A stretch of DNA of 64,000 nucleotides from Blastococcus sp. TBT05-19 (GCF_003319095.1 NZ_QOHI01000004.1:124001-188000); one strand, 5' to 3'. Shown: positions 16,671-25,405, counted from the stretch's first letter. Made by a program: numbers and translations. The notes: a model not told the origin generated them from the letters alone.

Positions 16671-18173
16671 ATGACCGCCGCCCCCTCCCGCACGGCTCCC
16701 GCGGACACCCGCGGCATCGGCCGTTTCGGGACCCTCGCCCTCCTCGGGTGGGTGGCGGTCGTCGCGGGGGTCGTGCCCTTCCTGCTGCTGTGGCTGCTGG
16801 TGCAGCGCAGGTGGGCGCCGCTGGAGGGCCTGGACGGCGAGGTGGCCGCCCGGCTCAACGACGAGGTCAGCGGTTCGCCGCTGCTCGTCACGGTGCTCTC
16901 GGCCGTCACCGACCTGGGCGGGACGGGGACCGCGGTCCTCGTCCTGTCCCTGGCCACGGCGTTCCTGCTGATCCGCCGGCGCCGGCGCCTGGCCGCGTTC
17001 GTGGCGGTGTCGGGCCTGGGGCTGGCCGTCCTGGGACCGGTCACCAAGGCGATCGTCGACCGGGCGCGGCCGGTCGTGGAGTCCCCGCTGGTCGAGACCC
17101 CGTCGAACGCGAGCTTCCCGAGCGGGCACGCCATGACCGCGCTGGTGACCTGGGGGGTGCTGCTGCTCGTCGCGCTGCCCGGGGTGCGCCGAGGCCTGCG
17201 GCCCTGGCTGGTCGCGGGCACGGTGCTGCTCGTCGTCGCCGTCGGCTTCACCCGGCTCGCGCTGGGCGTGCACTTCGTCTCCGACGTCCTCGCCGGCTGG
17301 GCCCTGGGGGCCGCCTGGCTGGCGGTCACCACCGCGGCCTTCCGGGGCTGGCAGCACGAGACCGGCCGGCGCCCGGGTCAGGCGACCGACCCCCTCGACG
17401 TCGGGCCGGACGAGGCTCCCCGCCTCGCGCCCGGCACCGGTCCGGAGGACCACCGGCTCCGCGCGGCCGCGCTCCCCCTGGCAGGGGTGGCCCTCGTCCT
17501 GGCGGCCGCCCTGATCGGGCTCGGTGCGCTCGTCACCGCCGCGCCCCCCGACGGCTGGCTGCAGCGGTTCGACCGCTCGGTCGTCGCCTGGTTCGCCGGG
17601 CACCGCGGAGAGCCGCTGAACTCCGTGATGGACACCGTCGCGACCCTGGGCGGCACCCCGGCCGTGATCAGCGTGGGCCTGGCGCTGGCCACGCTGTCCC
17701 TGGCCGTCACCGCCCGGTGGCGGCCGGTGGTCTTCGTCGTCGTCACCCTCGTCGGCGAGCTCCTGCTGTACCTGGTGGTCTCCCGGGTGGTGGACCGCCC
17801 CCGCCCGTCGGTCCCCGACCTCACCGGCGATCTGCCCCAGGCCGCGAGCTGGCCCTCGGGCCACGTGGCCGCGGCGGCCGCCGTCTACGGCGCGCTGGCG
17901 GCGGTCGTCGTCGTCCACGGTCGTGCCCGCCGCCGGTGGTCCGTGCTGGCCGTGCCCCTCCTGCTCGCCCCTGCGGTGGCGGTCAGCCGGGTCCACGCGG
18001 CCGCCCACCACCCCACCGACGTGCTCGCCGGTCTGCTGACCGGAGGCCTCTGGGTCCTGGCCTGCACCCTGCTGCTCCTCCGTCCGCGGCCGGACCGGCC
18101 CACGCGGGCGGGTCCCTCGCCGCACACCGCCCCGCTCGATCCCACGACCGACGAGATCCGGAGGAACCCATGA
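16671..18173 (+). CDS. Tandem-PAP2 membrane phosphatase
   Basis: 500 residues with two PAP2 domains in one chain. First domain: KAIVDRARP, SFPSGHAM and TRLALGVHFVSDV. Second domain: SRVVDRPRP, SWPSGHVAA and SRVHAAAHHPTDV. Both keep the three phosphatase signature motifs, so both may be active. About ten to twelve TM helices in total. Likely substrates are lipid phosphates such as phosphatidate or undecaprenyl diphosphate. Duplication within one polypeptide is unusual, as most family members have a single domain. Stop overlaps the next start (ATGA at 18170). Confidence 0.9.
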   Translation: MTAAPSRTAPADTRGIGRFGTLALLGWVAVVAGVVPFLLLWLLVQRRWAPLEGLDGEVAARLNDEVSGSPLLVTVLSAVTDLGGTGTAVLVLSLATAFLLIRRRRRLAAFVAVSGLGLAVLGPVTKAIVDRARPVVESPLVETPSNASFPSGHAMTALVTWGVLLLVALPGVRRGLRPWLVAGTVLLVVAVGFTRLALGVHFVSDVLAGWALGAAWLAVTTAAFRGWQHETGRRPGQATDPLDVGPDEAPRLAPGTGPEDHRLRAAALPLAGVALVLAAALIGLGALVTAAPPDGWLQRFDRSVVAWFAGHRGEPLNSVMDTVATLGGTPAVISVGLALATLSLAVTARWRPVVFVVVTLVGELLLYLVVSRVVDRPRPSVPDLTGDLPQAASWPSGHVAAAAAVYGALAAVVVVHGRARRRWSVLAVPLLLAPAVAVSRVHAAAHHPTDVLAGLLTGGLWVLACTLLLLRPRPDRPTRAGPSPHTAPLDPTTDEIRRNP

Positions 18174-19048
18174 GCCGCTGGCTGAAGCGCATCGCCGCCG
18201 CGCTGGGCGTGGGACTCGCGCTGCTCCTCGCGTACGGCGTCCTGATCGAACCGCGGCTCGTCCTCGACGAGGTGCACGAAGAGGTCCCCCTGCCGGGCAT
18301 CGGCGAGGAGCTGGCCGGCACCGAGGTCGCCGTCGTCTCCGATCTGCAGCTGGGCATGTGGTTCGCGAACACCGGCATGGTCGAGCGGGCGATCGAGACG
18401 GTCGTGGCGGCCGAGCCGGACGTCGCGCTGCTCGGCGGGGACTTCCTCTACAGCTCCGATCCCTCGATCGGGTCCCAGGTGGACACCCTCCTGGGGCTGC
18501 TGGACCCGCTGGTCGACTCGGGGATCCCGACCTACGCCGTGCTCGGCAACCACGACCACGCCGTCGGCGGGGCCGACGAGGTGACGGCGGCGCTCGAGGA
18601 CGCCGGGATCCCGGTGCTGCTCAACGAGGCGGTCCCCCTGCCCGGCGCGGGATCCGGGGACGACGCCCTGCACGTCGTCGGGGTGGGCCCCGACCTGCCC
18701 GGGAAAGCCGACGTCGACGCAGCTCTGGCCGACGTCCCGGACGACGCACCGCGCGTGGTCCTGATGCACAACCCGACGGTCTTCCCGGAGTTCCCGGCCG
18801 GCACCGCTCCGCTGGCCCTCGCCGGGCACACCCACTGCGGGCAGGTGGCCCTGCCGGGCACGCCCGACTGGGGCTACCTGGCCCTGACCAACGAGGAGAA
18901 GATCGTGGCCGAGGGCTGGGCGCCGGACGGCTACGGCGCCGAGGGCAACCGGATGTTCGTGACCTGCGGGATCGGGTTCAGCCTCGCCCCCATCCGGATC
19001 AACGCCCCTCCGCAGGTGGCCTTCTTCGAGCTCCGTCCCGGCGACTGA
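18170..19048 (+). CDS. Membrane-anchored metallophosphoesterase
   Basis: 292 residues. N-terminal TM anchor (~8-27), then a calcineurin-like fold: SDLQLG (dimetal Asp), GGDFLY, GNHDHA, MHNPTVF and GHTHCGQ. The order matches YkuE-type phosphoesterases, thought to act on lipid intermediates at the membrane surface. Translationally coupled to the double PAP2 gene, suggesting consecutive steps in lipid phosphate turnover. Confidence 0.9.
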   Translation: MSRWLKRIAAALGVGLALLLAYGVLIEPRLVLDEVHEEVPLPGIGEELAGTEVAVVSDLQLGMWFANTGMVERAIETVVAAEPDVALLGGDFLYSSDPSIGSQVDTLLGLLDPLVDSGIPTYAVLGNHDHAVGGADEVTAALEDAGIPVLLNEAVPLPGAGSGDDALHVVGVGPDLPGKADVDAALADVPDDAPRVVLMHNPTVFPEFPAGTAPLALAGHTHCGQVALPGTPDWGYLALTNEEKIVAEGWAPDGYGAEGNRMFVTCGIGFSLAPIRINAPPQVAFFELRPGD

Positions 19049-19060
19049 GGCCCGCCGGGC

Positions 19061-19120
19061 GTCACCGGACGGTCACACGAGCCCGCCGCAGGCTCGCCGG
19101 ACATGACGAGTTCGTGACAT
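19061..19120 (+). promoter_or_regulatory. Paired TGAC boxes D (reverse + forward)
   Basis: Reverse box with GTCA at 19061 and 19072; forward box CATGACGAGTTCGTGACAT with TGAC at 19104 and 19115. Period 11 in each, offset 43 bases between them, exactly as in pair C. Lies upstream of the response-regulator gene, suggesting autoregulation. Confidence 0.6.
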
Positions 19121-19230
19121 CGGCCGACGGGGACGACTGGCGCAGCGGTGCCGTGCCCATGGTCTCCGGGCGCAGACACGCTGCGCTGCCGGCGGTGCGA
19201 GGCGCCCGGCAGTGGTGCAGGAGGGGTGAG

Positions 19231-19926
19231 GTGGGCAGACTTCCGGACGTGGCCCGGTCCGTGCTCATCATCGAAGACGACCCGCGCATCCGGCGGATCC
19301 TCCAGATGACCCTGCAGCGCGAAGGGCTGGACGTGGTCGAGGCCGAGAGCGGTGAAGCAGGGCTGGAGCGGTTGGGCGAGCGGGACTTCGACGTCGTCCT
19401 GCTGGACCTCATGCTGCCCGGGAAGGACGGCTTCGAGGTGTGCCGGGAGGTCCGGCGCTCCTCCAACGTGCCGATCATCATGGTGACCGCCCGGGCCGAC
19501 AGCCACGACGTGGTCGCCGGGCTGGAGGCCGGTGCCGACGACTACGTCTCCAAGCCCTTCGTCGCCAAGGTGCTCTCCGCCCGGATCCGCGCGCTCGCCC
19601 GCCGGACCCGCGCTCCCGAGCCCCGGGTGCGCATCGCCGTCGCCGACCTGGAGATCGCCCCCCGGGAGGGCACGGTCACCCGGGACGGCGAGCCGGTCAG
19701 CCTGACCCGCACGGAGTTCCGGCTGCTGTGCGAGCTGGCCGAGGAGCCCGGACGGGTGCTCAGCCGCGAGGAGCTGCTGGAGCGGGTCTGGGGCTACGAC
19801 TACTTCGGCGACTCGCGCCTGGTCGACGTCCACGTCCGCCGGCTGCGCAAGAAGGTCGAGCAGGACCCCAGCCAGCCGACCGTCGTCACCACCGTGCGCG
19901 GCATGGGCTACCGCATCCCGGCGTGA
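19231..19926 (+). CDS. OmpR-family response regulator
   Basis: 231 residues from GTG at 19231 (GGAGGGG upstream). Receiver domain 11-125 with acidic pair D16-D17, phospho-acceptor D59 (LLDLMLPGKDG), T86 and K108. Winged-helix DNA-binding domain 135-230 (LTRTEFRLLCELAEEPGRVLSREELLERVWGY, VDVHVRRLRKKVE, VRGMGYRI). Heads an operon with its kinase and a GerMN lipoprotein, the order of MtrA-MtrB-LpqB. A strong TGAC direct-repeat box lies 110 bases upstream; OmpR-type regulators bind such 10-11 bp direct repeats. Confidence 0.93.
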   Translation: MGRLPDVARSVLIIEDDPRIRRILQMTLQREGLDVVEAESGEAGLERLGERDFDVVLLDLMLPGKDGFEVCREVRRSSNVPIIMVTARADSHDVVAGLEAGADDYVSKPFVAKVLSARIRALARRTRAPEPRVRIAVADLEIAPREGTVTRDGEPVSLTRTEFRLLCELAEEPGRVLSREELLERVWGYDYFGDSRLVDVHVRRLRKKVEQDPSQPTVVTTVRGMGYRIPA

Positions 19927-21395
19927 CGACGACCCGGTCCCGCCCGGAGATCGCGCCCCCGTCGGGGACCGGAGCCGGCACCCCGGACGCCGCCGACGGC
20001 GAGCGGACCCGGTGGACCAGCCCGTTCCGGACCCTGCGCGGGCGCGCCACGGTCGCGTTCACGGTGGTCACGACCGTGCTGTGCAGCGTGCTGGCCGTCG
20101 CCGTCTGGTTCGCCGTCTCCCAGTTCCTGCTCGTCCAGCGGGAGCGGGTCACCACGATCCAGGCGGCGGACAACGCGGCGCAGGTGCAGCGCGCCCTGGG
20201 GACCGAGGGCCTCACCGTGCCGCAGGTCCTCGCCCAGCTGCCCCGGGAGACCGGGTCGGTCTCCCTCTACGTCGACGACGGCGAGTGGGTCACGACCTCC
20301 CTGCGCATCGGCCGCGACGACGTGCCCGACGAGCTGGCCGACCGGGTGCTCGGCGGCACCCCCGCACGGCAGCGGATCCAGGTGCAGGGCGAGACCGTCA
20401 TGGCCGTGGGCATCCCGCTCGACGGGCTGGACGAGGCGTACGTCGAGGTCTTCCCGCTGGACGAGCTGGACAACACCTACCGCGTGCTCGGCACCGTGCT
20501 GACCATCTCGATCGTCGGCCTGGTGCCGCTCCTGCTCACGGTGGGCTGGTGGGTCACCGGCCCGGCCCTGCGGCCGCTGAACCGCATCGCCGCTGCCGCG
20601 GAGTCGATCGCCGAGGGTCACCTGTCCACCCGCATCGATCCGGGCCGGGACCCCTCCCTGATCCCGATCGCCTCCTCGTTCAACCGCACCGCCGCGGCCC
20701 TGGAGGCCCGCGTGCGCGCCGACGCCAGGTTCGCCGCGGACGTCAGCCACGAGCTGCGCAGCCCGCTGACGGCGATGCTCGGCGCGCTCGACCTCGTGGA
20801 GGTCACGGCCCACGACCTGCCGCCGGAGGGGCGCGAAGGGCTGGCCGTGCTGCGGTCGGAGGTGCTCCGCTTCGAGCGCCTGGTCGCCGACCTGCTCGAG
20901 ATCTCCCGGGCCGACGCCGGCAACGCCGACCTGGTCGTGGAAGAGGTCCGGCTCGCCGCGCTCGTGCAGGAATCGCTGACCCGCCGGCGACTGGCCGGCC
21001 GCGAGACCGCCGCTCCGCACGTGGAGACCGACGCCTCCGAGGTGGTCATCCACGCCGACAAGCGCCGGCTCGAGCGGGTGCTGGGCAACCTCATGGACAA
21101 CGCGGACAAGCACGGCGGCGGGCTGACCGGCGTCACCGTGGCCCGCGGCGACGAGACCGCCTGCGTCCTGGTGGACGACGCCGGCCCCGGGGTTCCCGAG
21201 GAGGAGCGCCAGCGGATCTTCGACCGGTTCGCCCGCGGCAGCGGCAGCATCCGCACCCGCACCGAGGGCTCCGGGCTCGGCCTGGCCCTGGTGGCCCGTC
21301 ACGTCCAGGCCATGGGGGGCAGCGTGACCGTGGGGCCGAGCCCCTCGGGCGGTTCCCGTTTCTGCGTCGAGCTGCCGCTGCGGCCGGGACCGTGA
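19923..21395 (+). CDS. Sensor histidine kinase
   Basis: 490 residues, GTG at 19923 overlapping the regulator stop. TM1 ~44-70, extracytoplasmic sensor ~71-187, TM2 ~188-210, HAMP 211-263, HisKA with phospho-His H276 in DVSHELRSPLTAML, HATPase with N box (NLMDNADKHG), G1 (DDAGPGVP) and G2 (GSGLGLALV). Partner of the preceding regulator. The signal sensed is unknown. Confidence 0.93.
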   Translation: MTTTRSRPEIAPPSGTGAGTPDAADGERTRWTSPFRTLRGRATVAFTVVTTVLCSVLAVAVWFAVSQFLLVQRERVTTIQAADNAAQVQRALGTEGLTVPQVLAQLPRETGSVSLYVDDGEWVTTSLRIGRDDVPDELADRVLGGTPARQRIQVQGETVMAVGIPLDGLDEAYVEVFPLDELDNTYRVLGTVLTISIVGLVPLLLTVGWWVTGPALRPLNRIAAAAESIAEGHLSTRIDPGRDPSLIPIASSFNRTAAALEARVRADARFAADVSHELRSPLTAMLGALDLVEVTAHDLPPEGREGLAVLRSEVLRFERLVADLLEISRADAGNADLVVEEVRLAALVQESLTRRRLAGRETAAPHVETDASEVVIHADKRRLERVLGNLMDNADKHGGGLTGVTVARGDETACVLVDDAGPGVPEEERQRIFDRFARGSGSIRTRTEGSGLGLALVARHVQAMGGSVTVGPSPSGGSRFCVELPLRPGP

Positions 21396-21988
21396 TGCTG
21401 CCCCCGCGCGTGGCGCGGACGCTCGTCCCGCTGGTGGCCGCCGGCCTGGTCACCGGCTGCGGTGTCGCCCCCCAGGACGCCCCCGAACCGGTGTCCACGG
21501 CGGCCGCGCCGGCGGTGGAGACCGGCAACGGCGGTCCGCCGTCGGGGCCGCGCGTGCAGGTCTTCTTCGTGCGCGGGGCCGACCTGGCCCCGGTGGCGCG
21601 GCGCACCACGGCGCCCGACCCGGTCGACGCCCTCGACCTCCTCGTCGAGGGGCCGACCCGGACGGAGGCGGCGGACGGGATCCGCACCGCGCTGGCCCCT
21701 GAGGTGGTCGGCGTCGACGAGGTGCTCCCGGACGGCACCGCGACGGTGTCGCTGACCCGCGGGTTCACCGGGCTCACCGGCGGCAACCAGCTCCTGGCCG
21801 TGGCCCAGGTGGTCTGGACGCTCACCGAGATGCCGAGGGTCCGCTCGGTGCGGTTCACCGTGGAGGACCAGCCGGTCGAGGTGCCCACCGACGACGGGCT
21901 GACCGCCCAGCCGGTGGACCGCGACGACTACAGATCGGTCGCCCCGGCGGCGGAGCCCACCCCCTCGCCCAGCCCGCCCACCGACTGA
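21392..21988 (+). CDS. GerMN-domain lipoprotein
   Basis: 198 residues starting GTG 21392 (or ATG 21395), overlapping the kinase stop. Lipobox VTGC with C23. Residues ~50-165 fit a GerMN domain (VQVFFVRGADLAPVARRT ... DALDLLVEGPTRTEAADGIRTAL ... VSLTRGF). LpqB, the lipoprotein partner of MtrAB, has this domain too but is about three times longer. Probably an extracytoplasmic modulator of the kinase, inferred from operon order. Confidence 0.85.
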   Translation: MMLPPRVARTLVPLVAAGLVTGCGVAPQDAPEPVSTAAAPAVETGNGGPPSGPRVQVFFVRGADLAPVARRTTAPDPVDALDLLVEGPTRTEAADGIRTALAPEVVGVDEVLPDGTATVSLTRGFTGLTGGNQLLAVAQVVWTLTEMPRVRSVRFTVEDQPVEVPTDDGLTAQPVDRDDYRSVAPAAEPTPSPSPPTD

Positions 21989-22003
21989 TCGCGGGGCCAC
22001 GGC

Positions 22004-22804
22004 TCAGCCGCCGAGCGCCGTCACTCCCGTCAGCAGGCCCGCGTAGAGCACGAGCCCGGTGAGGAACCAGGGGTAGCTGGAGCGGCCGCCGCTCGGGAGC
22101 TCTTCCTTGAACACGTTGAGCAGGATCGACCCGCCGAGCAGCGCGGTGAGGACGGCGACCAGCACGGTGCTGGTCGGGGCCAGGAACGCGTCCAGCAGCC
22201 AGCCCGCCAGCAGGGCCGCGGCGAGCAGCACCCGGCCGCTGCGCGGGAACCGGCGTGGGTAGTGCTCCTCCAGCGAGCGGTCGGTCAGCACGAAGTGCAG
22301 CCCCATCGCGAGGGTGAACAGCAGCGCGAACGCCGGCCCCGTCTCCAGCCGCAGGGCCATCGTGTACGTGATGAGCACGTTGTAGGCCGCGAACGAGCCC
22401 AGGTGCAGCCAGTAGACGCCGGCCGGCTCCGCCGACGTCATGGTCTTCCCCGGGCCGCACCGGGAGGGCGCGGGAGCATGCCGGTCGGCCAGCCGCTGGA
22501 GGCCGTAGAACGCCGCGAAGCCGACGAGCGCCACGAGGAAGATGCCCAGGTCCACCAGCGGGGTCGGCTCCAGGACGTCGCCCAGGGCCTCCCCCACCTC
22601 CTCGTCGCCCTGCGCGATCTCGGGCAGCAGGTGGAGGAAGACGTAGGCGACGGCGAGCCCCCCGGCGAACGACGCGGTGGCCCGCTCGGGCACCAGGGGC
22701 AACCGTCTGATCCGGGGTGCCAGCAGGTGCAGGCCCGCCAGGACCAGGGTGAGCGCCAGGGCCCCGATGAGGCCCTGGGCGGTGGTCAGGGGGCTGTCCA
22801 GCAC
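22004..22804 (-). CDS. Polytopic membrane protein, ZIP-like
   Basis: 266 residues with about eight hydrophobic helices. Features such as VAYVFLHLLPEIAQGDEEVGEAL and GLHFVLTDRSLEEHYPRRF recall ZIP metal transporters (HxxPE-like and histidine-containing helices), but canonical metal-binding residues are incomplete, so I call it only ZIP-like. Lies 13 bases downstream of the lipoprotein gene in the same direction. Convergent with the kinase operon. Confidence 0.7.
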   Translation of the reverse strand: MLDSPLTTAQGLIGALALTLVLAGLHLLAPRIRRLPLVPERATASFAGGLAVAYVFLHLLPEIAQGDEEVGEALGDVLEPTPLVDLGIFLVALVGFAAFYGLQRLADRHAPAPSRCGPGKTMTSAEPAGVYWLHLGSFAAYNVLITYTMALRLETGPAFALLFTLAMGLHFVLTDRSLEEHYPRRFPRSGRVLLAAALLAGWLLDAFLAPTSTVLVAVLTALLGGSILLNVFKEELPSGGRSSYPWFLTGLVLYAGLLTGVTALGG

Positions 22805-22817
22805 GTCGGCCGGGTCC

Positions 22818-23354
22818 TCAGTCCTCGTCGAGCAGGTTCACGTCGACGGCGGCGATGAAGGGCCCGTCCTGGAAGACCTCGACCGTCTCGTCCACCAGGT
22901 CCACGTCCAGGTCCTCCTCGACCTCGGGCAGGAGGAAGGTGCCGACGTCCCCGGTGACCTGCGCGGTGTAGCCGGGCAGCAGGGTCACGCCGTCGGGGTT
23001 GGCACGGGTCACCAGCGTGGCCATGTCCCCCTCCCCGATCACGAACGTGTAGGGGCTCAGGACCTCGACGATCCTCCCCCGGACCGTCACCGGCTCGTCG
23101 GTGAACGAGTCGGGGTCGTCGAAGAAGGCAGCGCTGTCGTCCCGGTTCGGGGCCTGGGCGATGTCCTGCTCGCTCACGTCGTCCTCCAGGGTCTCGACGT
23201 CCCCCAGGTCCTCGGCACCCTCCTCGTTGATGTCCTCGAGCGTCGTCCCGCGGTCGGCCTCCTCGGCACCGCAGGCGGCGACGCCCAGCCCCGTGGTCAG
23301 GGCGATCGCGGCTGCGGCGCACGCTCGGCGGGTGCGGGAGTGGAGTCTGGTCAC
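22818..23354 (-). CDS. Secreted lipoprotein, OB-fold-like
   Basis: 178 residues from GTG at 23354, which has GAGGAG at the right spacing; ATG at 23369 is an alternative. Lipobox VAAC with C28. Mature region has EPVTVRGRIVEVLSPYTFVIGE and VTGDVGTF, with the end PFIAAVDVNLL, paralleling the lipoproteins at 16127 and 25405. Acidic linker at 30-75. Operon with the ZIP-like protein; TGAC box E lies ~110 bases upstream. Confidence 0.82.
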   Translation of the reverse strand: MTRLHSRTRRACAAAAIALTTGLGVAACGAEEADRGTTLEDINEEGAEDLGDVETLEDDVSEQDIAQAPNRDDSAAFFDDPDSFTDEPVTVRGRIVEVLSPYTFVIGEGDMATLVTRANPDGVTLLPGYTAQVTGDVGTFLLPEVEEDLDVDLVDETVEVFQDGPFIAAVDVNLLDED

Positions 23355-23672
23355 GGCGGGTCTCCTCATCGGGTGGGCGGCGACCTCGGGAGGCGCCGCG
23401 GTTCGGCTCCGGCCCTCCAGCGCTGCCCCCGACCGGAGGCCGGAGTACGTCGTCGCGTGGTTCGTCACGAGACCGCAACGCTGCCGACGACCGGTGTGAC
23501 AGCTGCATGTCCCCTCCGTCCGATCCCGGGGCTGAGCCCGCCCTCCGGGCACAGCAGGGGTGCACCCCGACGCGCGGCCGGCGGCTCTGCCGCACCAGGC
23601 CGGACGAGGACGGAGATCGATGACGCACAGCATCGTGCGGCGAGCCCGCTGCCCACGGTCGGCCCGCACTCC
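23355..23672. other. Divergent intergenic region with TGAC boxes
   Basis: 318 bases between the divergent lipoprotein and AI-2E genes with no convincing ORF. It contains box E at 23462-23480 facing the lipoprotein gene and a weaker plus-strand pair, TGAC at 23497 and TGTC at 23508, facing the permease gene. Confidence 0.5.
23462..23480 (-). promoter_or_regulatory. TGAC direct-repeat box E
   Basis: Minus-strand CGTTGCGGTCTCGTGACGA. The right half (CTCGTGAC) is strong, the left half (TTGC) degenerate; 11-base period retained. About 110 bases from the lipoprotein start. Confidence 0.45.
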
Positions 23673-24764
23673 GTGAGGCGGCCACCGCGCCTCCGCGAGG
23701 CTCCCCCGGCCCGGCCGGGGGTGCCGCCCTGGACGCTCCGTGCGCTGGCGACCGGTGCGGCGGTGCTCGTGCTCGCCGGGGTCGCCTGGCTGGGCCTGGA
23801 GCTCCTGCTGAGCATCCCGTTCCTCACCGTCACGGTCTCCGTGGCGGTGCTGCTGGCCGCGCTCGTCGAGCCCCTGGCGCGGGGGCTGTGCCGCCGCGGG
23901 ATCCCCCCGGCGGTCGCGGCGCTGGCCTCCGTCCTGTTCCTGGTCGGCACGCTGGTGGGCGCCGGATTCCTCATCGGCTTCCGGGCCGCCGGGAAGCTCC
24001 GGGACCTGACCCAGCCCCTGGCCGCCGGGATCGACCGGGTCCGGGTGTGGCTGGTCGAGGGGCCGCTGCAGCTGGACCCCCAGCAGGTCACCGAGATGCG
24101 CAACGCCGTGGTGACCCAGGTCTACGCCCTCGCCCCCGAGCCGATGGCTGCCGCGCGGACGGCGCTGCAGCTGCTGGCCGCGGTGGTCCTGGTGGCGTTC
24201 CTGGTCTTCTTCCTCCTCAAGGACGGCGTCACGATGTGGGGCTGGCTGCTGGAGCGGGTTCCCGATCGGCGCCGCGAGCAGGTCGACGGTGCCGGCCGCT
24301 CCGCCTGGAGCGCGCTGGCGCGCTACGTCCGCGGGATCGTCGTGGTGGCGCTCATCGACGCGGTGGGCATCGGCGCCGCCCTGCTCGTCCTGGGGGTGCC
24401 GCTGTGGGTGTCGCTGACCCTCCTGACCTTCCTCGGCGCCTTCGTCCCGCTGTTCGGGGCCACGGTGAGCGGTGTGGTGGCCGTCCTCGTCACGCTCGTG
24501 ACCAACGGCCCCACCGACGCGATCGTCGTCCTGGTCGTCGTCCTCGTCGTGCAGCAGCTCGAGGGCAACGTCCTCCAGCCGCTCATCGTCGGCCGGGCGC
24601 TCCGCCTGCACCCCGTGGTGGTCCTGCTCGCCGTCACCGCCGGCACCCTGCTGTGGGGCCTGGCCGGCGCTCTGCTGGCGACCCCGCTCGTGGCCGTCTG
24701 CTACCAGGTGGGCGAGCACCTCCGGCGCCATCGGCTGCCCCCGGAGCGGGCCGTGCGGCGCTGA
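23673..24764 (+). CDS. AI-2E family transporter
   Basis: 363 residues from GTG at 23673. Eight or so TM helices: ~25-75 (two), ~80-105, ~165-190, ~220-300 and ~310-345, with family stretches GIDRVRVWLVEG, LKDGVTMWGWLLERVPDRRR and VVQQLEGNVLQPLIVGRALRLHPVVVL. Family members export or transport small molecules or act as Na+/H+ antiporters; AI-2 transport is not implied here. Convergent with the next lipoprotein operon. Confidence 0.88.
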   Translation: MRRPPRLREAPPARPGVPPWTLRALATGAAVLVLAGVAWLGLELLLSIPFLTVTVSVAVLLAALVEPLARGLCRRGIPPAVAALASVLFLVGTLVGAGFLIGFRAAGKLRDLTQPLAAGIDRVRVWLVEGPLQLDPQQVTEMRNAVVTQVYALAPEPMAAARTALQLLAAVVLVAFLVFFLLKDGVTMWGWLLERVPDRRREQVDGAGRSAWSALARYVRGIVVVALIDAVGIGAALLVLGVPLWVSLTLLTFLGAFVPLFGATVSGVVAVLVTLVTNGPTDAIVVLVVVLVVQQLEGNVLQPLIVGRALRLHPVVVLLAVTAGTLLWGLAGALLATPLVAVCYQVGEHLRRHRLPPERAVRR

Positions 24765-24793
24765 GCCGGTGGCGGAGCGCTCGTCGCGGGAGG

Positions 24794-25405
24794 TCAGCCC
24801 TCGGCCTGCTCCTGCAGCACCTCCACCCGGTCGGCGGCGATGGCCACCTCGCCCTCGAGGTCCGCGAGGAAGGCGTCGGGGTCGTCGACGAGCGCGTCGG
24901 CGGCGATGCCGAAGTCCGTCTCGAACGAGTCCGGCTGCACCTCCACGACCGCGCCGGACACCCGGACGACGTCGCTGCGGTCCAGCTGCTCCGGCGGCGT
25001 CGCCATGATGACCGCGATCGGCTCGCCCGAGTCCTTCCCGATCCGGAAGGCGCCGCCCACGTCGGTGGTGGTCACCAGCTCCGACACCTCCGCGCTCACC
25101 GTGACCTCCTGCCCGGCGAGGGCGCGTGCGTCGTCGAGGACGCCGGCCTCGTCATCCACCACCGGCTCGTCGTCCGCCATCGCGTCCTCCAGCGCGCGGA
25201 CCCGGTCCTCGAGGACGCCGAGGTCGTCCTCGATGGCCCGCAGGTCATCCGTCGCCACGGCTCCCGCCACCGGGCCGGCGGGGTCGCTGCAGCCGGCCAG
25301 CGCTCCCGTCCCGAGCGCCGCGGCCAGCAGCGCGGCGGCGGTCCGGCCGCCTCGCGTGCGGGAGGAGGCAGGCCCGGCCGGGACGCTCCGGGGCACTCCG
25401 GTCAC
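24794..25405 (-). CDS. Secreted lipoprotein, coiled coil plus OB-fold-like
   Basis: 203 residues. Lipobox LAGC with C39. Residues ~52-80 form a short heptad region (LRAIEDDLGVLEDRVRALED). The rest (QEVTVSAEVSELVTTTDVGGAFRIGKDSG ... VVRVSGAVVEV ... VAIAADRVEVL) follows the same strand pattern as the lipoproteins at 16127 and 23354. Start overlaps the stop of the upstream small gene by four bases. Third member of a local paralogous family. Confidence 0.82.
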   Translation of the reverse strand: MTGVPRSVPAGPASSRTRGGRTAAALLAAALGTGALAGCSDPAGPVAGAVATDDLRAIEDDLGVLEDRVRALEDAMADDEPVVDDEAGVLDDARALAGQEVTVSAEVSELVTTTDVGGAFRIGKDSGEPIAVIMATPPEQLDRSDVVRVSGAVVEVQPDSFETDFGIAADALVDDPDAFLADLEGEVAIAADRVEVLQEQAEG

